DNA of 64,000 bases from Streptomyces sp. NBC_00557. GTDB lineage: Bacteria; Actinomycetota; Actinomycetes; Streptomycetales; Streptomycetaceae. The notes below the pieces were generated by a model. The model was not told where the DNA came from, did not search any database, and saw only the letters and a list, made by a program, of their open reading frames with translations. The first letter of the stretch is position 1. The number at the start of each line of letters is the position of its first letter. Made by a program: the position numbers and the translations under genes. Positions 8,338 through 16,008 of this stretch are shown piece by piece. The DNA lies in the NCBI RefSeq assembly GCF_036345995.1, contig NZ_CP107797.1:278740-342739 (forward strand). The letters are read 5' to 3'.

Positions 8338-9091
8338 GGCGGCCCGGACCGCCGAGAACCGTGACACGGGCTCAGCCCTGTGGAAACTCTCCGTCGGTGT
8401 CACGGTCGGCGCTTTGGCGGGTCTGCTGGTCGGCGGCGTCCTCGGACGCCTGGTGATGTTCGGGCTCCGCTTCACCTCCCCCGAGTCGTCCATGGGCAAG
8501 ACGACCGACGCCAAATCGACGATCGGCGAGTGGAGCCTGAAGACGTTCGGGCTCCTGGAGACCGGGATCGCCATGGGCGCGCAGGTCGGCGCCCTGTACA
8601 TCCTGGTGCGCCCGTGGCTGAACACCGGCAACCGTCCGCTGAAGACGTGCCTCTTCGGCGCCACCGCCGGCGGGGTGCTGTTCATCCACCCCGACGGCGT
8701 CGACTACTACGCGGTCAAGCCGCTCTGGCTGACCGTCCCGTCGTTCATCCTCCTGGCCGCCGTGTTCGGTTACCTGCTCAGCCTGTGGACCGAACGCGCG
8801 ATCGCGACGGAGCGGTTCCAGGCCGCGCCCGCCTGGCAGTTGTGGATCCCCGTCGTGCTGTGCGTGCCGGCCGTCCTCCACGTGAGCCTGCTGCCGCCGA
8901 CCGTGCTCCTGGTGGCCGCCGCGCTGCTGGCCACCTTCGCCCGGGGACGGCTGCAGGGCGTGGTGAGGGGCTGGAGCGGCCCGGTGACCAGCTGGATCGG
9001 TTCCCGGCTGCTCTTCCTGCTGGGCCTGGCCAACGTCGTCCTCATCGTGCGGGCGGTAGCCGAGATAGCGAACAAGAGCCAAGGGAGCTGA
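8321..9091 (+). CDS. Multi-pass membrane protein of unknown function
   Basis: I do not recognise the family. The 256-residue protein has a hydrophobic glycine-rich segment near residues 27-45 (VGALAGLLVGGVLGRLVMFG), a second around 75-90, and further membrane stretches near 130-150, 165-210 and 225-245, suggesting five or six helices. There is no signal peptide and no obvious catalytic motif. The ATG start follows AAAGAGG. It sits between the condensation domain and the acyl ligase in a tightly packed operon, so roles in export, immunity or lipid handling are possible but unproven. Confidence 0.6.
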   Translation: MTVANEAARTAENRDTGSALWKLSVGVTVGALAGLLVGGVLGRLVMFGLRFTSPESSMGKTTDAKSTIGEWSLKTFGLLETGIAMGAQVGALYILVRPWLNTGNRPLKTCLFGATAGGVLFIHPDGVDYYAVKPLWLTVPSFILLAAVFGYLLSLWTERAIATERFQAAPAWQLWIPVVLCVPAVLHVSLLPPTVLLVAAALLATFARGRLQGVVRGWSGPVTSWIGSRLLFLLGLANVVLIVRAVAEIANKSQGS

Positions 9092-9093
9092 CC

Positions 9094-10779
9094 ATGCAGG
9101 GCAACGACGTGACCGTACCCGGCCTGCTCGACTGGCTGGACGCGCCCCGCGCGGACCGCGGCGTCAACATCCTGGACCTGGCGGGGGAGTGGCAGTACAC
9201 GCCCTATTCCGACCTCGCCGAGCACACGAAGGCGGCGGCGGCCGCGTTCACCGCCGCCGGCGTACGGCCCGGCGACGTGGTCTCGATCATCCACCGCAAC
9301 GGCCCCGGGTTCATCGCCGCCTTCTTCGGCGCGCTCGCCGCCGGGGCCACACCGTCCCCCGCCGTGCCTCCGGCCCTGTTCCAGGACCGCGCGGCGTACA
9401 GCCGGCACGTGGGCGCGATCCTCGACGTGGCCGCCCCCCGCGTGGTCGTGCTCGAACCCGAGCTGCTGGACCAGCTCGGCCCGGGACTGCGCGACCTCGG
9501 CCATCACCCGCTGGCCCTGGAGGAGACCACCGGCACTCCGGCCGGCTCCCCTTCAGCGGACCGTGCGGCGCTGCCCCCCACGGCGCTGCTGCAGTTCACC
9601 TCGGGCTCCTCCGCCACCCCCAAGGGCGTCGCCGTCTCGCCGCAGGCCCTCCACGCCCAGATCAGCATCCTCGTCAGGTGGCTGGGCTTCCACTCCGGCA
9701 ACGCCTGCGGCACCTGGCTGCCCATCCACCACGACATGGGCCTCGTGGGCATGGTGCTGCCGAGCGTGGTGACCCAGTCCAACCTCTGGGTGATGCAGCC
9801 CGACCAGTTCATCACCGGTGCGAGCCGGTGGCTGCGGCTGCTCGGCAGCGGCAGGGTGCAGATCACCGCCGTACCGCCGTTCTCCCTCAAGCACATGCTG
9901 CGCCGCGTGCGCGACGAGGAGCTGACGGGCTGCGACTTCTCCAAGGTGCGGGTCAACGTGGTCGGCGCCGAACCCATCGACGGTTCGGTGCTGGACGAGT
10001 TCACCAGGCGCCTGGCCCCGTTCGGCTGGCCCAGCGGCGCCCTCGTCCCCGCCTACGGACTCGCCGAGGCCGTCCTGGCCGTGTCCGGCAAGGACCTCGA
10101 CGCGCCCGTCGACCGGGTCCTGGTCGACCGGGGCCGGCTGCGGCTCGGCGAGAAGGTCGTGGTCGACTCCGGCGAGGTCCCGGCGGCCGAGGCCCTGGAC
10201 CTGCCGGCCAGCGGCCGCGTGCTGCCGGGCGTGACGGTCGAGGTGCGGGACGAGGCGGGAGACCCCGTGCCGGACGGCGTGCTCGGCGAGATCGTCGTGG
10301 GCGGCGTCTCGCTCGCCGACGGCTACCGCGGACACGAGCCGTGGCCCGGCGAGTTCGTCACCGGGGACGCCGGGTTCTTCTGGAAAGAGCGGCTGTACGT
10401 CCTCGGCCGGCTCGGGGACAGTCTCAAGGTGCGCGGCGTCCAGCTGTTCGCCGAGGACATCGAGAACGCGCTGAGCGGACTCGAGGCCCTGGGGAAGGTC
10501 CGCTACTCCGTCGTGCTCGGCAGCCTCGACGGCCGGGACACCGTGGCCGCCCTGGTGGTGAAGAGGCCCGGGGAGTGGAGCGAGGAGGTCTACCGGGCAC
10601 TGCGGCGGCAGGCGCGTGGCCTGCGCGTGGTCGTCGCCGCCGTGAACCGCGGGGCCCTTCGCCGTACCTCCAGCGGAAAGCCGAAGCGGCGCGCCATGTT
10701 CGAACAGCTCATGACCGGAACGATCGACGGAGTCGTCGTGCACGACTCCGCCAACGACCCCGCCGAGGAGGAGCAGTGA
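9094..10779 (+). CDS. Fatty acyl-AMP ligase (FAAL-type acyl-ACP synthetase)
   Basis: This 561-residue ANL-superfamily enzyme activates a fatty acid as acyl-adenylate and loads it on an acyl carrier protein. The nucleotide motif LQFTSGSSATPKG lies near residue 167, TWLPIHHDMGLVGM follows near residue 208 (typical of FAALs rather than acyl-CoA ligases), and AYGLAEAVL near residue 316 is the A5-like block. The C-terminal GDAGFFW and SGKPKR motifs are present. The ATG start has AAGGGAG seven bases upstream. Together with the free ACP (2034) and free condensation domain (7000) it forms a lipoinitiation set, so the final peptide is probably N-acylated. The chain length cannot be read from the sequence. 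Confidence 0.88.
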   Translation: MQGNDVTVPGLLDWLDAPRADRGVNILDLAGEWQYTPYSDLAEHTKAAAAAFTAAGVRPGDVVSIIHRNGPGFIAAFFGALAAGATPSPAVPPALFQDRAAYSRHVGAILDVAAPRVVVLEPELLDQLGPGLRDLGHHPLALEETTGTPAGSPSADRAALPPTALLQFTSGSSATPKGVAVSPQALHAQISILVRWLGFHSGNACGTWLPIHHDMGLVGMVLPSVVTQSNLWVMQPDQFITGASRWLRLLGSGRVQITAVPPFSLKHMLRRVRDEELTGCDFSKVRVNVVGAEPIDGSVLDEFTRRLAPFGWPSGALVPAYGLAEAVLAVSGKDLDAPVDRVLVDRGRLRLGEKVVVDSGEVPAAEALDLPASGRVLPGVTVEVRDEAGDPVPDGVLGEIVVGGVSLADGYRGHEPWPGEFVTGDAGFFWKERLYVLGRLGDSLKVRGVQLFAEDIENALSGLEALGKVRYSVVLGSLDGRDTVAALVVKRPGEWSEEVYRALRRQARGLRVVVAAVNRGALRRTSSGKPKRRAMFEQLMTGTIDGVVVHDSANDPAEEEQ

Positions 10780-11741
10780 CCGTCGACGCACTGGAACAGA
10801 TGGAGGCCGACGAGGAGCGCGTCATCTCCCCGGCGGAGCTGTTCCGCAAGTGGGAGCAGGGGCAGTGGCGGCTGACGGAGCTGCCCATCGCCTCCGACGC
10901 CGCCGACTGGGCCGCCATGCGGCCCTACGCGCGCGGTGAACTGGAGTCGATGATCGAGGGGTTCGTGCTGGGCGAGGCCGCCGTCAGCAACACCCTCTCG
11001 CCGCTGGCCGACGCCGCGCCCAGCCTGGACGCCCACCAGTACCTGTGCACCCAGATCGCCGACGAGGCGCGGCACACCCGGTTCTTCGCCACCTACCTGC
11101 AGGAGATGCGGCGGTCCCGGCCCAGCCACGAGGAGGTCATCGCGGACGCGCTGGCGAGCGCCGGCGACGCGGTGTCGACGATCTTCGACGAGGAGCTGAA
11201 GGCCCGCACCGACCACGTCCGCTTCCACCCCGAGGACACCCGCGCCTGGTACGAGGCGGTGACGTACTACCACCTCATGGCGGAGGGCGTCCTGGCCATG
11301 TCCGTCCTCGGGGCCATGCTGTCCATGGTCCGCCAGCTACGAGGCAGCCTCCCGGTCCTCCACACCGGTCTGCGCAACGTCATCCGGGACGAGTCGAGGC
11401 ACATGGCGTTCGGGATGTACGCGGCCAGGGAGGGCGTGCACACCGGTCACGGCGACGCCGTGCTGGCCACGATGATGGAGGCGATCCCCCAGGTCACCAT
11501 GGCCCTGGTGGCTCCCGAACGGAAGCTCCCCGGAACCACCCTGCCGCCCCTGCGCGCCACGATCGGCAAACAGCACGCCCACCGGTACGCGGGCGCCCGC
11601 CGCACCCTCCTGCGCCGCATGGAACTGATCGGCCTCCAGGCCCACACCGGCGAGGCCGGCCAGGCCTGGGACCTCTCCATGAAGGCGGCCATGACCGAAT
11701 ACGAACACCGCCACGGCGACCCCCACCCGGCCGGCGAGTGA
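10776..11741 (+). CDS. R2lox/ribonucleotide-reductase-R2-like diiron (or Mn/Fe) oxidase
   Basis: This 321-residue helical ferritin-like protein shows two carboxylate-histidine pairs in the order of R2-like ligand-binding oxidases: EGFVLGEAA, IADEARHTRFF, then AEGVLAMS and VIRDESRHMAFG. These would bind a dinuclear metal site. R2lox proteins hold a long-chain fatty acid and carry out two-electron oxidations, so modification of the acyl chain (desaturation or hydroxylation) is a reasonable inference next to the acyl ligase. The GTG start overlaps the ligase stop (GTGA). It is the last gene of the plus-strand operon and its stop lies at the edge of a repeated hairpin region. Confidence 0.78.
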   Translation: MTVDALEQMEADEERVISPAELFRKWEQGQWRLTELPIASDAADWAAMRPYARGELESMIEGFVLGEAAVSNTLSPLADAAPSLDAHQYLCTQIADEARHTRFFATYLQEMRRSRPSHEEVIADALASAGDAVSTIFDEELKARTDHVRFHPEDTRAWYEAVTYYHLMAEGVLAMSVLGAMLSMVRQLRGSLPVLHTGLRNVIRDESRHMAFGMYAAREGVHTGHGDAVLATMMEAIPQVTMALVAPERKLPGTTLPPLRATIGKQHAHRYAGARRTLLRRMELIGLQAHTGEAGQAWDLSMKAAMTEYEHRHGDPHPAGE

Positions 11742-11759
11742 TCCGCGAGTAACCCGAAC

Positions 11760-11796
11760 GACCGTCCCGGCCGGCACACTGTCGGCGGGGGCGGTC
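11760..11796. terminator. Hairpin 1 of the iterated terminator region
   Basis: Arms gaccgtcccggcc (from 11760) and ggcgggggcggtc (11784-11796) pair with two mismatches. It is the least perfect of the three copies. There is no T-run, as is usual for actinomycete terminators. Confidence 0.5.
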
Positions 11797-11840
11797 GTGG
11801 TTGTGGGCGCGGGCCTTGTCGGCGGGCGAGTGATCCCGAT

Positions 11841-11886
11841 GACCGTCCCGGCCCGGCATCGGCGAGGGCTGTCGGCCGGGACGGTC
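11841..11886. terminator. Hairpin 2 of the iterated terminator region
   Basis: Arms gaccgtcccggcc at 11841-11853 and ggccgggacggtc at 11874-11886 are a perfect 13-bp inverted repeat around a 20-base loop. It works on either strand. Confidence 0.6.
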
Positions 11887-12011
11887 GCGGTTCTGGGCAC
11901 GCGCCTTGTCGGCGGGCGAGTGGGGTGCCGGCGTTGGGTGCGGGCGGGACCGGTGCCGCGAGGCCCGCGGTCGACGGAGCGCCGCTCCCGGCGGGCGAGT
12001 AACCCCGACAG

Positions 12012-12052
12012 CCGTTCCGGCCGGCATCCGCGAGGGGTGCCGGCCGGAACGG
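12012..12052. terminator. Hairpin 3 of the iterated terminator region
   Basis: Arms ccgttccggccggca at 12012-12026 and tgccggccggaacgg at 12038-12052 form a perfect 15-bp stem with an 11-base loop, the strongest of the set. Compensating C-to-T and G-to-A changes relative to hairpin 2 keep the stem intact, which suggests the structure is selected. Confidence 0.7.
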
Positions 12053-12106
12053 TCCCTGTTTCCGGGCCCGCGTCACGTCGGTGATTCAGGCCGCGTTGAC
12101 GGGCCG

Positions 12107-13024
12107 TCAGCAGCCGGACAGGATGCTGACCAACGGGGCCGCGGCTTCCATGTCGCGGCCCTGGATCACGACGTAGCTGATTCCGAACCGTTCGCGCAGT
12201 CCGAGGATCTTGTCCGACATCTCGGACACGCTGCCGACGAGCACGTTGGGCAGCGTGGCCAGTGTCTCGGGCGGCATGCCCAGCCGCCGGCTCAGACCGT
12301 CCAGCACGGTGTGCGGTCGGGGGGTGACCCAGAAGATGCCCACACCGACCTGGAGTTCGAGCTCCGAGAACCGGTCACCGGCGCCCTCGCGCACCCACGC
12401 CAGCTTCCGTTCCGTCTCCTCCAGCGTGATGTCGTGCACCTGTGCCTCGCCTGCGCGCAGGTTGTGGTGCACGCCGACGATGTCGGCATGGCGGCCTGCC
12501 ATCCGCAGGATCCGCGGCGAACCACCGCCCACCAGCAGCGGCACCTTCTCCTGCGCCGGCTCCGGCGCCCCCTCGAACCCCGTCACCCGGTAGTGCTTCC
12601 CGGCGAAGTCCACCCGGCCGTCGTCCAGCACGCTCCGCAGGATCCGCACGGACTCCTCCAGCCGCTCCACCCGCGTCCCGGCCGGGTCGAAGGGCAGGTC
12701 CACGGCTTCGTACTCCTCGCGCATCCAGCCCGCGCCCAGGCCCAGTTCCAGCCGCCCGTCGCTGAGCAGGTCCAGCGTCGCCGCCTCCTGCGCCAGCATG
12801 ACCGGATGCCGGAAGTCGTTGCACAGCACGAGCGTGCCCAGCCGCAGCGTGGACGTGGCGTCGGCCGCGGCCATGAGCGCGGGCATGGGGGCGAGCTGCC
12901 CGCCACCGAAGTGGTCGGGCAGCACGAGGGTGGAGAAGCCGAGGCCTTCGGCCCGGCGGGCCGCCTCGACCCACTCGTCCCGTGTTCTCGCCCCGATGAA
13001 CTGGATTCCGAACCGGAACTTCAT
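12107..13024 (-). CDS. LLM-class (luciferase-like) F420/FMN-dependent oxidoreductase
   Basis: This 305-residue bacterial-luciferase-fold protein begins MKFRFGIQFIGARTRDEW and has the typical RLGTLVLCNDFRHP strand, the GLGAGWMREEYEA motif near residue 98 and VPLLVGGGSPRIL near residue 165. The pattern is that of F420-dependent members of the family, but flavin use cannot be excluded. It is the last gene of the minus-strand operon, and its ATG overlaps the stop of the amidohydrolase. It may reduce or oxidise an intermediate derived from tryptophan; the substrate is unknown. Confidence 0.82.
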   Translation of the reverse strand: MKFRFGIQFIGARTRDEWVEAARRAEGLGFSTLVLPDHFGGGQLAPMPALMAAADATSTLRLGTLVLCNDFRHPVMLAQEAATLDLLSDGRLELGLGAGWMREEYEAVDLPFDPAGTRVERLEESVRILRSVLDDGRVDFAGKHYRVTGFEGAPEPAQEKVPLLVGGGSPRILRMAGRHADIVGVHHNLRAGEAQVHDITLEETERKLAWVREGAGDRFSELELQVGVGIFWVTPRPHTVLDGLSRRLGMPPETLATLPNVLVGSVSEMSDKILGLRERFGISYVVIQGRDMEAAAPLVSILSGC

Positions 13025-14226
13025 GCCGTCCTCGACAGGATGTCGTGCATCCTCCCACCGAAGAACCGCTCCTCCTTCGCCTTGTCCACCGGCTCCCGCG
13101 CCAGCAGCTTGCGGAAGTCGGCGGTGGGCGTCGACGACCCTTCCGGGTGCGGGAAGTCGGAGGAGAAGACCACGCAGTCGTCCAGCTCCTCGATGGCCCG
13201 CTGGACCCGGTCACCGGGCTGCGCCACCACGAGGACCTGCCGTCTGAAGTACTCGCTCGGCTTCAGCGGCAGCGACCAGCGGCCGGTGATGTTGCGCAGC
13301 ACCGGAAGCGTCAGCAGGTAGTCCAACGCCCGGACCCAGTCCGGCGCCCACCCGGAGGCCTGGTACTCCTGAAGCGTCAGGTGGAAGTTGGGGTAGCGCT
13401 CGAAGACGCCCGCCGCGATCAGCGCGGCCGACACCATCTGCGGGGTCGCGGCCGAGATGGAGGCCAGCACATAGCCGACGTCCTTCAACTCCGCCCGGCC
13501 CGTCTGGTACCAGCCCGGCGCCACCTGGGGCCCGCCCAGAAAGCCGAAGTGCAGCACACCGAGCATGCCGAGCTCCTCGGCGGCCGCCCAGATCGGCTCG
13601 TAGTCCTCGTGCGCGACCGACTTCCCGGCGGGCGGGCGGCCCGGGATGAGGAAGGCCCGTGCGCCCAGTTCGCGGGTGCGCCGCAGCTCCGCCACGCACC
13701 ACTCCACGTTCTCCCACCACAGCAGCGTGGTGGTGAGCAGCCGGTCGGTGTGCCCGCTGACGACACCGGCCGCCCAGTCGTTGTAGGCCCGGATGACGCG
13801 CGGGACGTCCTCCGGCTCCAGGTACTCCGACACCCGGTCGACGGTGACCAGGGCCGACGCGGGGTTGATGATCTGCGCCTGGATCTCGTTCTTGTCCATC
13901 CAGGCGAGCCGCTCGGCGGGGAGATAGCCGCCGAAGGGATACGCCATCCCGCGGAACCGGCTCTCGTTCGCCGCCGCGGCGGCCTCCTTGAGGGTGGCGA
14001 AGCCGGCGAAGAAACCCTGCGACTGCTGGATGGACGCGGTGAGCCGCTCCGCGTCCACGGCGAGACGGTCGGCGGGCGCCGCGTCCGAGAAGAACGAGAA
14101 CAGGTCCTGCGTCGACGTCCGGAAGTACCAGCGCGGTTCGATGCGCGCCGCCAGCTTCTCGTCCGCCTCCACCAGCCAGTCCGGGGGTTCCTGGAAGTGG
14201 CTGTCGACATCGATGATCAGGGTCAT
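13021..14226 (-). CDS. Amidohydrolase_2/ACMSD-like metal-dependent hydrolase or decarboxylase
   Basis: This 401-residue TIM-barrel protein starts with the metal-binding block IIDVDSHFQEP and ends with VFSSDFPHPEG, which holds the late catalytic aspartate. That arrangement is typical of PF04909, the family of aminocarboxymuconate-semialdehyde decarboxylase (ACMSD) and related hydrolases. Internal histidines occur in LGVLHFGFLG and FHLTLQEYQ. The presence of a tryptophan dioxygenase in the facing operon makes a role on a kynurenine-type intermediate attractive, for example deformylation or decarboxylation, but this is inference. It starts nine bases after the A-PCP gene and overlaps the LLM gene by 4 bp. 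Confidence 0.8.
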   Translation of the reverse strand: MTLIIDVDSHFQEPPDWLVEADEKLAARIEPRWYFRTSTQDLFSFFSDAAPADRLAVDAERLTASIQQSQGFFAGFATLKEAAAAANESRFRGMAYPFGGYLPAERLAWMDKNEIQAQIINPASALVTVDRVSEYLEPEDVPRVIRAYNDWAAGVVSGHTDRLLTTTLLWWENVEWCVAELRRTRELGARAFLIPGRPPAGKSVAHEDYEPIWAAAEELGMLGVLHFGFLGGPQVAPGWYQTGRAELKDVGYVLASISAATPQMVSAALIAAGVFERYPNFHLTLQEYQASGWAPDWVRALDYLLTLPVLRNITGRWSLPLKPSEYFRRQVLVVAQPGDRVQRAIEELDDCVVFSSDFPHPEGSSTPTADFRKLLAREPVDKAKEERFFGGRMHDILSRTA

Positions 14227-14235
14227 GGCGCTCCC

Positions 14236-16008
14236 TCAGGTGAGGCTCGTGGAGAGTTCGGCGATCGTCGGGTAGTCGAAGATGGCCCGCACGTCGAGAT
14301 CGACGTCGAGTTCGGTCGCGATCTGCTCGACGATCTCGGTGGCCAGCAGCGAGTGCCCGCCCAGGTCGAAGAAGTTGTCGTACACGCCGACCGTGTCGAG
14401 GCTCAGCACCTCCGCCCAGATCCGGGCGATGGTCTCCTCCCTGGCATTGCGCGGACCCACGAAGTCCGTGCCCGTGTCAGGACGTTCGGTGTGCGGGTCG
14501 GGCAGCTGGGCGTGGTCGACCTTGCCGTTGGCGTTCTTCGGGAGGCTGGTCAGCGGGTGGTAGACCGAGGGGATCATCCAGTCGGGCAGCGCGGCGCCGA
14601 GGTGGTCGCGGAGCTCTCCCTCGGTGGGCTCGTGCCCGGGCGCGGACACGATGTACGCGACGAGCCGCGCGGCCCCGCTGGAGTCCTGGGCGGCCACCAC
14701 GGCCGTCTCGCGGACGAACGGGTGGGCCAGCAGCCGCGTCTCGACCTCGCCGCACTCGACGCGGTAACCGCGGATCTTCACCTGGCGGTCGGCACGCCCC
14801 TCGAACGACAGGGTGCCGTCCGGGTTCCAGTGCCCGAGGTCGCCGGTGGCGTACATGCGGGCGCCCGGGACGGCGGAGAAGGGGTCCGGGAGGAACTTCT
14901 CGGCGGTCAGCGCAGTGCGGTTCAGATAGCCGCGGGCCAGTCCGACGCCGCTGAGGTGGATCTCGCCGGTCTCGCCGGCCGGCACCCGCTCGCCCCTGTC
15001 GTCGAGGACGTACACCTCTGTGCCGTCGATCGGCGTGCCGAGGACGGGCGCGCCCTCGGCACCCGCGGGGACCGGACCGGCGGCGCCGATCACGCTGTAC
15101 TCGGTGGGCCCGTAGTGGTTGTACACGGTGAAGGAGACGCCCGCAGGCGGGTGTTGGGCCAGCCGGTCGGAGCCGGTCAGCAGGACGCGCAGTTTCACCT
15201 GCTGGGCGTACGGGCTGTCGTAGAGGCGCTCGGCGAGCAGCGGCGGCAGGAACGCCACCGTGATGCCCTGCTCGCCGAGCCAGGCGAGCGTCGCGTCGGG
15301 GTCCTGCTTGACCGTCTCCGGCGCGGCGACCAGCGTCGCACCCCCTGCCAGTGCGCCCCAGGTCTCCCAGCAGATGGCGTCGAAGGCGACCCGGGCGAGC
15401 AGCGCGTACCGGTCCTCGCCGGTGATCTGGTGCGTGCGGACGTTCCAGCGCGACAGGTTCACGATGCCCTGGTGCGGGACGAGCACGCCCTTGGGCCGAC
15501 CGGTGGAGCCGGAGGTGTAGATGACGTACGCGCAGTGCTCACCGGTCAGTTCGGCGGGCGGCGGGCCCTGCCGCACCGTGGCGGCGGCCTCCTTCTCCGC
15601 GTCCCGCACGTCCAGGACGCGGGCCGCGGCGTCCTGCGGCCAGTCGGCGGCGATGCCGGGCTCGGAGAGGACCAGGCCGGCGCCGGCGTTGTCGATCGTG
15701 TAGGCCAGCCGCTCGCCGGGGTCGGCGGGGTCCAGGGCCAGGTACGCGCCCCCGGCCTTGAGCACCGCGAGGTAGGACACGACGAGCTCGATGCCGCGCC
15801 GCAGGCAGACACCGACCACCGCATCGGGACCGACACCCCGCTCGCGGAGCACCCAGGCCAACTGGTCGGCGCGGGTGTCCAGTTCCGCGTAGGTCACGCG
15901 GTCGTCGCCCGCTTCCACGGCGACGGCGTCGGGCGTGGCCGCGGCCTGGGCCGCCACCAGCTCGTGCAGCAGACGGCCGGCCGGTGCGGCGTCCTGGGGG
16001 AGGGTCAT
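14236..16008 (-). CDS. NRPS adenylation-carrier (A-PCP) didomain
   Basis: This 590-residue protein selects one amino acid and tethers it to its own carrier domain. A-domain motifs are complete: YVIYTSGSTGRPKG (A3), NHYGPTEY (A5), MYATGDLGHW (A7), a GRADRQVKIRGYRVECGEVE block (A8) and PKNANGKVD (A10 lysine). The carrier site is intact as FFDLGGHSLLA. The pocket region FDAICWETW gives Asp, Ala and Trp at the first three specificity positions by eye, an aromatic-type start; the remaining positions do not fit a code I can name. Its ATG overlaps the halogenase stop, so carrier-bound tryptophan could be the halogenase or dioxygenase substrate. It lacks a condensation domain and must work in trans. 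Confidence 0.9.
   Translation of the reverse strand: MTLPQDAAPAGRLLHELVAAQAAATPDAVAVEAGDDRVTYAELDTRADQLAWVLRERGVGPDAVVGVCLRRGIELVVSYLAVLKAGGAYLALDPADPGERLAYTIDNAGAGLVLSEPGIAADWPQDAAARVLDVRDAEKEAAATVRQGPPPAELTGEHCAYVIYTSGSTGRPKGVLVPHQGIVNLSRWNVRTHQITGEDRYALLARVAFDAICWETWGALAGGATLVAAPETVKQDPDATLAWLGEQGITVAFLPPLLAERLYDSPYAQQVKLRVLLTGSDRLAQHPPAGVSFTVYNHYGPTEYSVIGAAGPVPAGAEGAPVLGTPIDGTEVYVLDDRGERVPAGETGEIHLSGVGLARGYLNRTALTAEKFLPDPFSAVPGARMYATGDLGHWNPDGTLSFEGRADRQVKIRGYRVECGEVETRLLAHPFVRETAVVAAQDSSGAARLVAYIVSAPGHEPTEGELRDHLGAALPDWMIPSVYHPLTSLPKNANGKVDHAQLPDPHTERPDTGTDFVGPRNAREETIARIWAEVLSLDTVGVYDNFFDLGGHSLLATEIVEQIATELDVDLDVRAIFDYPTIAELSTSLT

Larger units (their letters stand above)
11742..12106. 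repeat. Iterated hairpin/terminator region between convergent operons
   Basis: No gene is apparent here. The DNA consists of about three diverged copies of one unit containing GGCGAGT(G/A)A, then CCG..GACCGTCCCGGCCGGCA, then the reverse complement of that string, then gggcacgcgccttgtcggcggg-like spacer. The first GGCGAGTGA is the stop region of the diiron gene itself, so the unit seems to include the gene's 3' tail. The copies form hairpins listed separately. It separates two operons converging on it. Confidence 0.8.
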
